A DNA stretch of 64,000 bases. Source: Clostridium tepidum. GTDB taxonomy: Bacteria; Bacillota; Clostridia; Clostridiales; Clostridiaceae. The DNA lies in the NCBI RefSeq assembly GCF_002008345.1, contig NZ_MRAE01000005.1, positions 1 to 64,000 of the forward strand, in the 5' to 3' direction. Positions 28,482 to 36,680 of this stretch are shown piece by piece; position 1 is the stretch's first letter, and each line of letters opens with the position of its first letter. The position numbers and the translations under genes were made by a program. Under the pieces are notes generated by a model. That model saw nothing but the letters and a program-made list of their open reading frames with translations, made no database searches and had not been told where the DNA came from.

Positions 28482-30098
28482 ATGAAAAAAGGTATAGCTG
28501 CTTCAAAGGGATATGCTATAGGAAAGATTTTTATTAAGGAAGATATAAATATAGAAGTTGTAGAAAAGAGCATAGATAACATAGAAGAAGAAAAAGAAAG
28601 ATTTAAAAAGGCACTAGTTAGTACCAAAGAGCAACTTGAAAAAATAAGGGATAAAGCACAAAAGGAAGTAGGAGCTGAAAAAGCAGCAGTTTTTGATAGT
28701 CATATTATGCTATTAGATGATCCAGAATTTGCTGGAGCTGTAGATATGAATATAGAATCTAATAAAGTTAACTCAGAAAAGGCACTTCAAGAAGTAATTG
28801 ATATGTATAGTTCCATATTCGCTTCTATGGAAGATGAATATATGAGAGAAAGAGGAGCAGATATTAAAGATGTAGGCAAGAGAATAATGCTAAATCTTAT
28901 GGGCAAGTCATCAAATAGTATGGATGATTTAGATAAAGATACTATAATAGTAGCTCAAGATTTGACTCCATCTGACACTGCACAATTAGATAAAGACAAA
29001 GTCATAGCATTTTTAACTAATATAGGTGGAAGAACTTCTCATAGTGCTATTATGGCTAGAACATTAGAAATACCAGCTATAGTTGGTATGAAAGATATAA
29101 CTGAATCTGTTAAAAATGGTGATTTAGTAATAGTTGATGGAATTGAAGGTATAGTAATAATAAATCCTGATAAAGATACTATAAATAAATATGAAGAAAG
29201 AAAAAAAGCTTTCTTAAAGGAAAAAGAAGAATTAAAGAAACTTATAAATATTCAAACTACTACTAAATCAGGGAAAAGAGTAGAAGTTTGTGGAAATATA
29301 GGGAAACCACAAGATGTTCATCAAGTATTAGAAAATGGTGGAGAAGGCATAGGACTTTTTAGAACAGAATTTTTATATATGGATAGAGATAATATGCCAT
29401 CAGAAGATGAGCAGTTTGAATCTTATAAATATGCTGTTGAAAAAATGGAAGGAAAACCTGTAGTTATAAGAACTTTAGATATAGGTGGAGATAAGAAGCT
29501 TCCATATTTAGAAATGCCAGAAGAGATGAATCCTTTCTTAGGATATAGAGCTATAAGATTATGTCTAGATAGAAAAGAATTATTTAAAGTTCAATTGAGA
29601 GCATTGCTTCGAGCGTCAGCTTTTGGTAACTTAAAAATAATGTTTCCAATGATATCATCTTTATCTGAATTTAAAGCTGCTAAAGAATTATTAAAAGAAT
29701 GTATGGATGAATTAAAAGCAGAAGGCAAAGAGTTTAATGAAAATTTAGAAACAGGTATAATGGTAGAAATACCTGCAGCAGCTATATGTGCAGATGAACT
29801 TGCTAAACATGTAGACTTTTTTAGCATAGGTACTAATGATTTAATACAATATACATTAGCGGCAGATAGAATGAACGAAAAAATATCATATCTTTATAAT
29901 CCTATGCATCCAGCAGTATTAAGATTGATAAAGATGACTATAGATGCAGCACATAAAGAAGGAAAATGGTGCGGAATGTGTGGAGAGATGGCTGGTGATG
30001 AGAATGCTATAGAAACTCTTGTAGAATATGGATTAGATGAGTATTCTATGAGTGCTTCATCTATTTTAACAGCAAAAAAAATAATTATGAATTCTTAG
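28482..30098 (+). CDS. ptsI: PTS enzyme I (phosphoenolpyruvate-protein phosphotransferase)
   Basis: Enzyme I takes phosphate from phosphoenolpyruvate and passes it to HPr, feeding all PTS sugar uptake, including the glucitol PTS at 51 kb. The 538-residue product has the phosphohistidine segment GGRTSHSAIMAR near residue 190, the C-terminal TIM barrel with GIGLFRTEFLYM and FSIGTNDLIQYTLAADR, and the conserved cysteine in CGEMAGD. Of the tandem ATGs at 28479 and 28482 the second is better spaced to AAGGAGG. It stands alone, without ptsH, behind a sigma-54 promoter, which is unusual for ptsI. Confidence 0.96.
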   Translation: MKKGIAASKGYAIGKIFIKEDINIEVVEKSIDNIEEEKERFKKALVSTKEQLEKIRDKAQKEVGAEKAAVFDSHIMLLDDPEFAGAVDMNIESNKVNSEKALQEVIDMYSSIFASMEDEYMRERGADIKDVGKRIMLNLMGKSSNSMDDLDKDTIIVAQDLTPSDTAQLDKDKVIAFLTNIGGRTSHSAIMARTLEIPAIVGMKDITESVKNGDLVIVDGIEGIVIINPDKDTINKYEERKKAFLKEKEELKKLINIQTTTKSGKRVEVCGNIGKPQDVHQVLENGGEGIGLFRTEFLYMDRDNMPSEDEQFESYKYAVEKMEGKPVVIRTLDIGGDKKLPYLEMPEEMNPFLGYRAIRLCLDRKELFKVQLRALLRASAFGNLKIMFPMISSLSEFKAAKELLKECMDELKAEGKEFNENLETGIMVEIPAAAICADELAKHVDFFSIGTNDLIQYTLAADRMNEKISYLYNPMHPAVLRLIKMTIDAAHKEGKWCGMCGEMAGDENAIETLVEYGLDEYSMSASSILTAKKIIMNS

Positions 30099-30100
30099 TA

Positions 30101-30147
30101 AAAAAAAACTTCATGTTAACTTTATGTTTTCATGAAGTTTTTTTTTA
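30101..30147 (+). terminator. Terminator after ptsI
   Basis: AAAAAAAACTTCATG (30101-30115) pairs with CATGAAGTTTTTTTT (30131-30145), ending in a T run. Confidence 0.9.
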
Positions 30148-30207
30148 CGCGATTAATATTTTAAAATTCCAGAAGTTGTTATCATAAGTAATAATAACAC
30201 TTATATT

Positions 30208-30236
30208 TTTACACAATTGATATTTTTAGATATAAT
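30208..30236 (+). promoter_or_regulatory. Sigma-A promoter before the lipoprotein gene
   Basis: TTTACA (30208-30213) and TATAAT (30231-30236) with a 17-base spacer, 38 bases before the lipoprotein ATG. Confidence 0.7.
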
Positions 30237-30273
30237 TAGATATATATTTATATATTTTTTGGGAGGGGATAAT

Positions 30274-31026
30274 ATGTTAAAAAATAAAAAAATAGGATTA
30301 ATACTAATTGCTTTAATGATATTTAGTTTTTCAATAGGATGTAGCAAAGAAAATAAAACTTTAGTTGAAAATACTAAACAACAAGAACAAAAAGTAGAAT
30401 CTAACAATAATGATAATAGTAATAAAGAAGAAAAAAATAAAAGTGATAATACTGAAATTAAAAAAGATGAAGAAAAAAATAGTGAAGATAGGATTGAGGG
30501 AAAAACAAATTTTTCAAAAATAGAAAAGGAAGAAATTGATGAAAAAAATTTAAAAACAGGTTCTATTACTCCGTGGAAAAAAAGTAATAATAATATGTAT
30601 TCTTCTACAATAGAAGGTAAAGGAGAAAATGCTAAAGAAGAAGGTATAGGTAAAGTTTATTTGAAGGAAATTCAAACTAATAAAGTATGGCTTCTAAAAA
30701 TAAATGAAGTAAAAGATCAGAAAAGTCCTAAATATTTAGAGTGGATAGATGATGAAAATTTATTAGTTATTATTGGTCATGGATATGGAACAATTTCAAA
30801 AGGTGGAAACTTGTATTGTATAAATATAAAAAATGATACTATTATTCCAATATATGAAGCAAAAGATGATAAAAATGAAGTTATGTCTGTAGAAAAAGTT
30901 AATAATAATTTGGGAAAAACAAGTTTAATATTAAAAATAAATGTTTATGAAGATGATAATTTCACTAAATCACATAAAGAGGAAATAACCATTTCTAATG
31001 ATAAATTAAAAGAATTTATTAAATAA
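30274..31026 (+). CDS. Putative lipoprotein, function unknown
   Basis: The 250-residue product has a basic N terminus, a hydrophobic core and a lipobox-like FSIGC with the cysteine near residue 23, so lipid-anchored export is likely. A long Lys/Glu/Asn-rich spacer follows (residues 25-100). The C-terminal half (from about TPWKKSNNNMYSS) has beta-strand-like pieces such as LEWIDDENLLVIIGHGYG, reminiscent of DUF4652-type extracytoplasmic proteins, though I cannot confirm this. The ATG at 30274 follows GGGAGGGGA. The next gene is 27 bases away and likely co-transcribed. Confidence 0.8.
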   Translation: MLKNKKIGLILIALMIFSFSIGCSKENKTLVENTKQQEQKVESNNNDNSNKEEKNKSDNTEIKKDEEKNSEDRIEGKTNFSKIEKEEIDEKNLKTGSITPWKKSNNNMYSSTIEGKGENAKEEGIGKVYLKEIQTNKVWLLKINEVKDQKSPKYLEWIDDENLLVIIGHGYGTISKGGNLYCINIKNDTIIPIYEAKDDKNEVMSVEKVNNNLGKTSLILKINVYEDDNFTKSHKEEITISNDKLKEFIK

Positions 31027-31053
31027 GGATTATATTTAAGCGAGGAAATTTAA

Positions 31054-32310
31054 ATGAATAATGAAGTTAAATCTAGAAAAATATATGCTAAGGCTTTAGA
31101 CAATTTTAATAGTGGGAATATTGATAAGGCACTAGATTTGTGTGAGAGAAGTATATCTTTGGATTTAAAAAATAATTCTGCTATAAATTTGAAAGGGTTA
31201 TTATATTATTTAAAAGGTGATTTAATAAGTTGTAAAAATTTATGGAAAATGAATCATCATACTAATAAAGATATGGTATCTTACAAATATTTGCAGGATA
31301 TAAAATCAGATGAGCAATTTTTAAAAAAATATGCTAATGCTATTGTATTAATAAAAAATAATGATATAGAGGATGCTATAGACTTATTAAAGCAATGTGA
31401 AAAAACAGACTTTAATCGTATAAATGTATGTAATAATTTAGCTATGTGTTATATTAAACTAGGTAAATATAATAATGCATTAGAATATTATAAGAAGGCT
31501 ATATCTATAGATAAAAATGATCCCTTGTCTATGGAGGTAAAAAAGGAATTAAGTAAAAAGAAACTAATAAAGAGGAATAATAGTAAAAAAATAGTAATAT
31601 TAATATTAATTATTAGCATTTTATTTACATCTATTATATATTTATTTAATAAATTTAATATTATTAATAAATTCAAGAATAACATTGAAATAAAAAAAGA
31701 GAAAACAATATCAAAGGAAAATAAAAATAATCAAAATATATCTCGAAAAAAAGAAGTAAAAAAAATAAATAAACAAGAAATAAAAAAAGAAGAAAGTATA
31801 GATATACAAAGTTTAAATAACTTTATATATAAGAAAGATTATATTCAATTATATAATATATATTCAAATTATAAAAATAAAATATTAGATATTAATAGCA
31901 AAAGTGCACTAATAAAAGCAGAAAGATTATTGAAAGAAGAAGGTATAGAATATTTTTATAATACTGCTATGGAAAATACTAATAATAAAAAATATGATGA
32001 AAGCAATGATTTTTTATTAAAAGCATACAGTTTTGGGAATGTAAATTATTTATATGAACACATAATATATTTATTAGCCACAAATTATGAATCATTAAAC
32101 AATATAAGTGAATCTATAAAATATTATGAGATATATGCTAATAGGTTTATTAAAAGTAATTATGGAGATTTAGCATTATATAAGCTTGCTATATTAAATG
32201 AAAAGATAGATGATGTGAAATCTAAAAAATATGCTGAAAAATTATCACAAGTGTACCCCGATTCCATGTATAATAATTCTAATATAAAAAAAATTATAAA
32301 TAACAATTAA
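31054..32310 (+). CDS. TPR protein with central membrane segment, function unknown
   Basis: The 418-residue protein has N-terminal tetratricopeptide repeats (about residues 5-165, for example ALEYYKKAISIDKNDPLSM), one membrane segment near residue 180 (IVILILIISILFTSIIYLF), a Lys/Glu/Asn-rich linker, and a C-terminal helical repeat region with a further TPR-like part (ISESIKYYEIYANRF). It resembles proteins with repeat domains on both sides of the membrane. Possible partner of the upstream lipoprotein by co-transcription; function not recognised. The ATG follows GCGAGGAAA. Confidence 0.78.
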   Translation: MNNEVKSRKIYAKALDNFNSGNIDKALDLCERSISLDLKNNSAINLKGLLYYLKGDLISCKNLWKMNHHTNKDMVSYKYLQDIKSDEQFLKKYANAIVLIKNNDIEDAIDLLKQCEKTDFNRINVCNNLAMCYIKLGKYNNALEYYKKAISIDKNDPLSMEVKKELSKKKLIKRNNSKKIVILILIISILFTSIIYLFNKFNIINKFKNNIEIKKEKTISKENKNNQNISRKKEVKKINKQEIKKEESIDIQSLNNFIYKKDYIQLYNIYSNYKNKILDINSKSALIKAERLLKEEGIEYFYNTAMENTNNKKYDESNDFLLKAYSFGNVNYLYEHIIYLLATNYESLNNISESIKYYEIYANRFIKSNYGDLALYKLAILNEKIDDVKSKKYAEKLSQVYPDSMYNNSNIKKIINNN

Positions 32311-32384
32311 TATTTTAGAATATTTTATTTATAATGTAAAACAATATTATTAGTATTAATGTTATTTTACAGGGGAGAGCAAAA

Positions 32385-33560
32385 ATGATATCAATTATAA
32401 AAAATAGCTATGTATATTCACCTAAATTTTTAGGGAAGAAAGATATTTTAATAGCTTCTGATACCATAGAGGGTATATATAATAAGCTAGATATACCAGA
32501 AGGATTTGGTGAAATAAAAGTTATAGATGCTAAAGAAAATATAGTTATACCAGGACTTATAGATTCTCATGTACATTTAATAGGTGGTGGTGGTGAAGGT
32601 GGATTCAGTACTAGAACACCTGAAATACAATTGTCAGATATAATAAGTTCTGGTATAACTACTGTGGTAGGTTGTTTAGGTACAGATGGTATATGTAGGA
32701 GTATGGAGGCTTTATTAGCTAAGGCTAAGGGATTAGAAGAAGAAGGTATAACTACCTATATATACACTGGTTCATATAGTATACCGGTTAATAATATTAC
32801 CGGATGTTCTAAATCTGATATTATGTTAATAGATAAAGTTATAGGTATAGGTGAAATAGCTTTATCAGATCATAGGTCTTCACAGCCTAGTTATGAAGAC
32901 TTTGTAAAAATTTGTGCAGAAGGTAGAGTAGGGGGATTATTGGCTAATAAGGCAGGAATTATTCATGTTCATATTGGTAGTGGTAAAAGGGGAATAGAGT
33001 ATTTATTTAAAGTTATAGAAGATACTGAAATACCTGCGTCACAAATCATACCTACTCATATGGGAAGAAATGAAGAGTTATTTAGACAAGGATTAGAGTA
33101 TATAAAAAAAGGTGGGGTCATTGATTTAACAACAAGTTCTGATCCTAATTTTTTAGAAGAGGGAGAAATAAAAGCTAGTTCAGGACTTAAAAGAATATTA
33201 GATAGTGGATTAGATATAGAGAGAGTTCATTTTTCTTCAGATGGACAGGGAAGTTTACCTATATTTAATGAAAAAAGGGAGTATGTGGGTTTAGGTATAG
33301 GTTCAGTACGGTCATTATATGTAGAATTTAAAGATTGTGTTATAAAGGAAAAAATAAAAATAGAAGACGCTTTAAAAGTAGTTACATCAAATGTAGCAGA
33401 TTATTTGAAATTATCTAATAAAGGCCATATAGAAAAAGAAAGAGATGCAGATATAGTAATATTAGATAAGGAAAATTTAGATATATTACATGTTATTTGC
33501 AAAGGAAAGCACTTGGTTAAAGATGGTAAATTATTAAAGAAAGGCACATTTGAAAGATGA
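32385..33560 (+). CDS. iadA: Beta-aspartyl (isoaspartyl) dipeptidase
   Basis: It cleaves isoaspartyl dipeptides left over from the breakdown of damaged proteins. The 391-residue amidohydrolase has the metal-binding HxH in DSHVHLIGGGGEGG, further histidines in IHVHIGSGKRG and IPTHMGRN, and the aspartate in SSDGQGS. The segment GGGEGGFSTRTPE is typical of IadA. The ATG follows GGGGAGAG. A short hairpin (TGTAAAA near 32335 with TTTTACA near 32370) lies just before the binding site. Confidence 0.93.
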   Translation: MISIIKNSYVYSPKFLGKKDILIASDTIEGIYNKLDIPEGFGEIKVIDAKENIVIPGLIDSHVHLIGGGGEGGFSTRTPEIQLSDIISSGITTVVGCLGTDGICRSMEALLAKAKGLEEEGITTYIYTGSYSIPVNNITGCSKSDIMLIDKVIGIGEIALSDHRSSQPSYEDFVKICAEGRVGGLLANKAGIIHVHIGSGKRGIEYLFKVIEDTEIPASQIIPTHMGRNEELFRQGLEYIKKGGVIDLTTSSDPNFLEEGEIKASSGLKRILDSGLDIERVHFSSDGQGSLPIFNEKREYVGLGIGSVRSLYVEFKDCVIKEKIKIEDALKVVTSNVADYLKLSNKGHIEKERDADIVILDKENLDILHVICKGKHLVKDGKLLKKGTFER

Positions 33561-33592
33561 GGAATAATTTTTCATAATGCATTTCAAAAGTA

Positions 33593-33621
33593 TTGACTAA
33601 TAGAAGCACATATATTAGAAT
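33593..33621 (+). promoter_or_regulatory. Sigma-A promoter of trxA
   Basis: TTGACT (33593-33598) and TAGAAT (33616-33621) with a 17-base spacer, 47 bases before trxA. Confidence 0.65.
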
Positions 33622-33667
33622 ATAATCAAATAGATACCCCATTAGGGTATATGGAGGGTGATTAATT

Positions 33668-33985
33668 ATGGTAAAAGAAATAAATGAAAGTATATTTGGT
33701 GAAGAAGTATTAAATTCAGAAGTTCCTGTAGTAGTAGACTTTTGGGCAACATGGTGCGGACCTTGTAAGATGCTTGCTCCTGTAGTAGAAGAAGTATCTG
33801 AAGAATTAGGACAAAAAGTAAAATTTGTTAAGATTAATGTAGATGAAAATCCAGTTATATCAACACAATATAAAATATCTAGTATACCAACACTTATGAC
33901 ATTTAAAGCAGGAAAAGCAGTAGAAACATTAGTTGGATTTAGACCAAAAGAAGTTATAAAATCTGCAGTAGAAAAACATATTTAA
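33668..33985 (+). CDS. trxA: Thioredoxin
   Basis: A dithiol reductant for cytoplasmic proteins. The 105-residue product has the active site ATWCGPCKMLAP near residue 30, the cis-proline in SSIPTLMTF, and the usual fold length. It has its own promoter and is followed by a hairpin and a reductase-like gene, forming a probable thioredoxin system. Confidence 0.97.
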   Translation: MVKEINESIFGEEVLNSEVPVVVDFWATWCGPCKMLAPVVEEVSEELGQKVKFVKINVDENPVISTQYKISSIPTLMTFKAGKAVETLVGFRPKEVIKSAVEKHI

Positions 33986-33995
33986 TATATAATAG

Positions 33996-34031
33996 ATTGA
34001 GAATAGCATTAATGTTATTCTCAATTTTACA
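33996..34031 (+). terminator. Hairpin between trxA and the reductase gene, possible attenuator
   Basis: ATTGAGAATA (33996-34005) pairs with TATTCTCAAT (34016-34025), the stem continuing inward through a G-U pair, then TTTTACATTTTTT. It begins 11 bases after the trxA stop. It may limit transcription of the reductase relative to trxA. Confidence 0.65.
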
Positions 34032-34050
34032 TTTTTTAGGAGGAGATAGT

Positions 34051-34908
34051 ATGGGGAAAAGATATGACATAGCTATAATAGGTAGTGGTCCAGCAGGTTT
34101 AGAGGCAGCTATAAATGCGAGAATAAGGAATAAAGATATCATAATATTTGGTAATAAGGAGTTGAGTTCAAAGATTGTAAAAGCTCCTAAAATAAATAAT
34201 TATCTTGGTTTTTATGAAATTTCCGGAAATGAATTAAAGGATAAGTTTATAGATCATATAAATAAAATGGGAATAAAAATAACTTTTGAGAGAATAAATA
34301 ATGTTTATGCTATGGGAGAATACTTTGCGCTAATGGTTAACGAAAAAATGTATGAAGCTAAAACAGTTATATTAGCTACTGGAGTAGAATATGGTAAAGC
34401 ATTAAAAGGTGAAGAAGAGTTTCTAGGTAAAGGAGTAGGGTATTGCGCTACCTGTGATGCTCCACTTTATAAAAATAAGACAGTTGCTATAATAGGATAC
34501 AATAAAGAAGCTGAAGAAGAAGCTAATTTTGTAAGTGAATTAGCATCAAAGCTTTATTATATTGCTATGTATAAATCAGATTATCAGTTAAGTGAAAAAA
34601 TAGAAATTATTAATGATAGACCTGTTGAAATAGTAGGAGAAGATCATGTGAAAAAATTAATTCTTAAAAACTTAGAAATAGAAGTAGATGGTGTTTTTCT
34701 TTTAAAAGATAGTGTATCTCCTTCACAATTAGTACCAGGATTAGAAATGGAAGATGAGCATATAAAAGTGGATAGAAAAATGCAAACTAATATATCAGGA
34801 TGTTTTGCTGCTGGAGATTGTACTGGTAAGCCATATCAATATATAAAATCAGCGGGAGAAGGTCAAATAGCTGCATTAAGTGCAGTTTCTTATCTAGATA
34901 AAAATTAA
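34051..34908 (+). CDS. Thioredoxin reductase-like NAD(P)/FAD oxidoreductase (short form)
   Basis: The 285-residue flavoprotein has the FAD-binding GSGPAGLEAA, the redox-active CATC in GYCATCDAPLYKN near residue 132, and the C-terminal GDCTGKPYQYIKSAGEG. It is somewhat shorter than usual thioredoxin reductases (about 305-320). The second nucleotide motif reads AIIGYNKEAEEEA in place of GxGxxA/G, so NADPH use is doubtful and ferredoxin or another donor is conceivable. The ATG at 34051 follows AGGAGGAGA. It lies directly after trxA. Confidence 0.85.
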   Translation: MGKRYDIAIIGSGPAGLEAAINARIRNKDIIIFGNKELSSKIVKAPKINNYLGFYEISGNELKDKFIDHINKMGIKITFERINNVYAMGEYFALMVNEKMYEAKTVILATGVEYGKALKGEEEFLGKGVGYCATCDAPLYKNKTVAIIGYNKEAEEEANFVSELASKLYYIAMYKSDYQLSEKIEIINDRPVEIVGEDHVKKLILKNLEIEVDGVFLLKDSVSPSQLVPGLEMEDEHIKVDRKMQTNISGCFAAGDCTGKPYQYIKSAGEGQIAALSAVSYLDKN

Positions 34909-34972
34909 TTCATAGAAAAATATAATGAAATTTTAATATAATTTAATTGTAAAGATAGTTTGTTAATAAATA

Positions 34973-35018
34973 AAAAAGAATTTAGTTTATAATTTAAATT
35001 TTAAACTAAATTCTTTTT
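34973..35018. terminator. Bidirectional terminator between convergent genes
   Basis: The 17-base arms 34973-34989 and 35002-35018 are perfect complements, A-rich on one side and T-rich on the other, so the hairpin can end transcripts in both directions. Confidence 0.85.
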
Positions 35019-35040
35019 AAGTATACAAACTATTTAATTT

Positions 35041-35574
35041 TTAATTAGTTTTAAAAAATACATGATTACCTATTATTTTTTTATTACTTTTAGAGACGTT
35101 GTTCATCCAATTACAAGTAGATATTTCAGGATTATAAAAATAAAGAGCATTATTTGTAGGATCTTTTCCTTTTAAAGCTTCATTTACTGCTCTAAAGCTG
35201 GTTTCATCTGGTACTTTAGAAATTGATCCATTTTTATCTAAACAGGAAAATGCATTTTTCTGCTTTATAACACTATTTACGGTTTCAGGAAATTCAGGTG
35301 ATACAGTTCTGTTTAGAATTACAGATGCAACTGCTACTTTTCCCTCAAAGGGTTCAGATTCACTTTCAGCTTGAACCACTTGAGCCATTAAATATATATC
35401 ATCTTTTGTAAGATATATTCTTTTGTTTGTATAGTTTACAACTTGAACATCTTCAGAATTATGAATATTGTAATCATATATACGAGAAAAAGCAGCTATA
35501 GATTTATTATAGGATGAACTAAAAATAATTATAGTCAAAACTATAATTATGTTTAATAAAAAATACTTTTTCAT
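35041..35574 (-). CDS. SleB/CwlJ-type cell wall hydrolase, secreted
   Basis: The 177-residue product has an N-terminal signal sequence (about residues 1-25, MKKYFLLNIIIVLTIIIFSS) and a Hydrolase_2 domain with the catalytic-glutamate region AESEPFEGKVAVASVILNR. SleB-type enzymes are lytic transglycosylases acting on cortex or vegetative peptidoglycan. The methionine at 35574 follows AAAGGAG, which directly adjoins a c-di-AMP riboswitch. This control suggests a role in vegetative wall turnover linked to osmotic state rather than only germination. It is divergent from cdaA. Confidence 0.88.
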   Translation of the reverse strand: MKKYFLLNIIIVLTIIIFSSSYNKSIAAFSRIYDYNIHNSEDVQVVNYTNKRIYLTKDDIYLMAQVVQAESESEPFEGKVAVASVILNRTVSPEFPETVNSVIKQKNAFSCLDKNGSISKVPDETSFRAVNEALKGKDPTNNALYFYNPEISTCNWMNNVSKSNKKIIGNHVFFKTN

Positions 35575-35589
35575 TTTTTCACTCCTTTT

Positions 35590-35691
35590 GCCTACGGGGT
35601 TAGCTGACGGGTTCGGAAAAGGCATAACCTACGTAATAATATTACGATTCACCCCAAAATTTGGTTTCCCCGTGTTTTAATAAACTTAGGC
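35590..35691 (-). promoter_or_regulatory. c-di-AMP riboswitch (ydaO/yuaA class)
   Basis: Read on the minus strand, the leader holds the class hallmarks in order: a closing stem GCCTA (35687-35691) with TAGGC (35590-35594), GGGGAAACC, TTGGGGTGAATC, GTAGGTTATG and the 3' core CCGAACCCGTCAGCTAACC. The 3' side of the closing stem adjoins the AAAGGAG binding site of the hydrolase gene. By family rule, c-di-AMP binding turns expression off. Confidence 0.93.
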
Positions 35692-35831
35692 TAATAATAG
35701 CATAACCATAAATTTTTTTTTTATACTTAAAAAAATATAAAAAAAATAATAAAATTATTTTAACTATGATATAAAATTAATCAAATAGTGTATAATTTAG
35801 ATAGATAGTTGTTTTAAGGGGTGACTTATAA

Positions 35832-36680
35832 TTGGAATTTTGGGATATAATAGTAAATTCTATAAAAAATATTAGTGTGTATTCTATATTGGATATATTA
35901 GTAGTATCATATATTTTTTATAAAAGTTACATGTTGATAAAAGAAACTAGAGCAGAGCAATTGTTAAAAGGTATAATACTTATAATAATATTAATACCTA
36001 TAAGTAGTTTATTACATCTAACTATGTTAAGTTGGATACTAACAAAGACATTAACTATAGGGGTATTATCTTTTGTTATAATTTTTCAGCCAGAAATAAG
36101 AAGAGCTCTTGAACATATAGGAAGGAGTGCATTTACGGATAAACATTTACTACAAGATGAAGAAGTAATGGGAAAAGTTATAGATAGTATTATAGTAGCG
36201 GTAGATAATCTTTCTAAAAGCAAAACAGGAGCTTTAATAGTTATTGAACAATTTACTGGATTGGGAGAAATAATAAATACAGGAACTAAATTAGATGCTA
36301 TGGTATCATCAGCACTATTAGAAAATATATTCGTGGTAAATACTCCATTGCATGATGGAGCTACAATTATAAGAAATGATAGAATAATATCTGCGGGATG
36401 TTTTCTACCACTAACTCAAAATACAGATATAAATAAAAAGTTAGGCACTAGACATAGAGCTGCTATAGGCATATCAGAAAATTCAGATTCTATAACCATA
36501 GTAGTGTCTGAAGAAACAGGTATGATTTCTTTAGCTGTTAATGGTCAGTTAACAAGAGGATATGATAAAGAAAGATTAAAAAATACTATGATAAAAATAA
36601 TAAAAAAAGGTTTTGACAAAGATAGCACTTTTAGGGGGCAGGTGGTAGAATGGGCAAAAAAAGTAAAACAGAAAATATAA
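35832..36680 (+). CDS. cdaA: Diadenylate cyclase CdaA (c-di-AMP synthase)
   Basis: It makes c-di-AMP from two ATP. The 282-residue product has three N-terminal membrane segments (within residues 10-80) and a DAC domain with the motifs LHDGATIIRNDRI (DGA) and GTRHRAAIGISE (RHR). It starts at TTG after GGGGTGA. It overlaps cdaR by 31 bases and has glmM within the same 64-kb region rather than adjacent. Its product is the ligand of the riboswitch directly upstream on the other strand. Confidence 0.95.
   Translation: MEFWDIIVNSIKNISVYSILDILVVSYIFYKSYMLIKETRAEQLLKGIILIIILIPISSLLHLTMLSWILTKTLTIGVLSFVIIFQPEIRRALEHIGRSAFTDKHLLQDEEVMGKVIDSIIVAVDNLSKSKTGALIVIEQFTGLGEIINTGTKLDAMVSSALLENIFVVNTPLHDGATIIRNDRIISAGCFLPLTQNTDINKKLGTRHRAAIGISENSDSITIVVSEETGMISLAVNGQLTRGYDKERLKNTMIKIIKKGFDKDSTFRGQVVEWAKKVKQKI

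Noticed and set aside
35768-35796. Promoter for cdaA with TATAAT at 35791-35796
   Set aside because: The -10 box is good, but no -35 match lies at 16-19 bases, so it is not listed as a feature.
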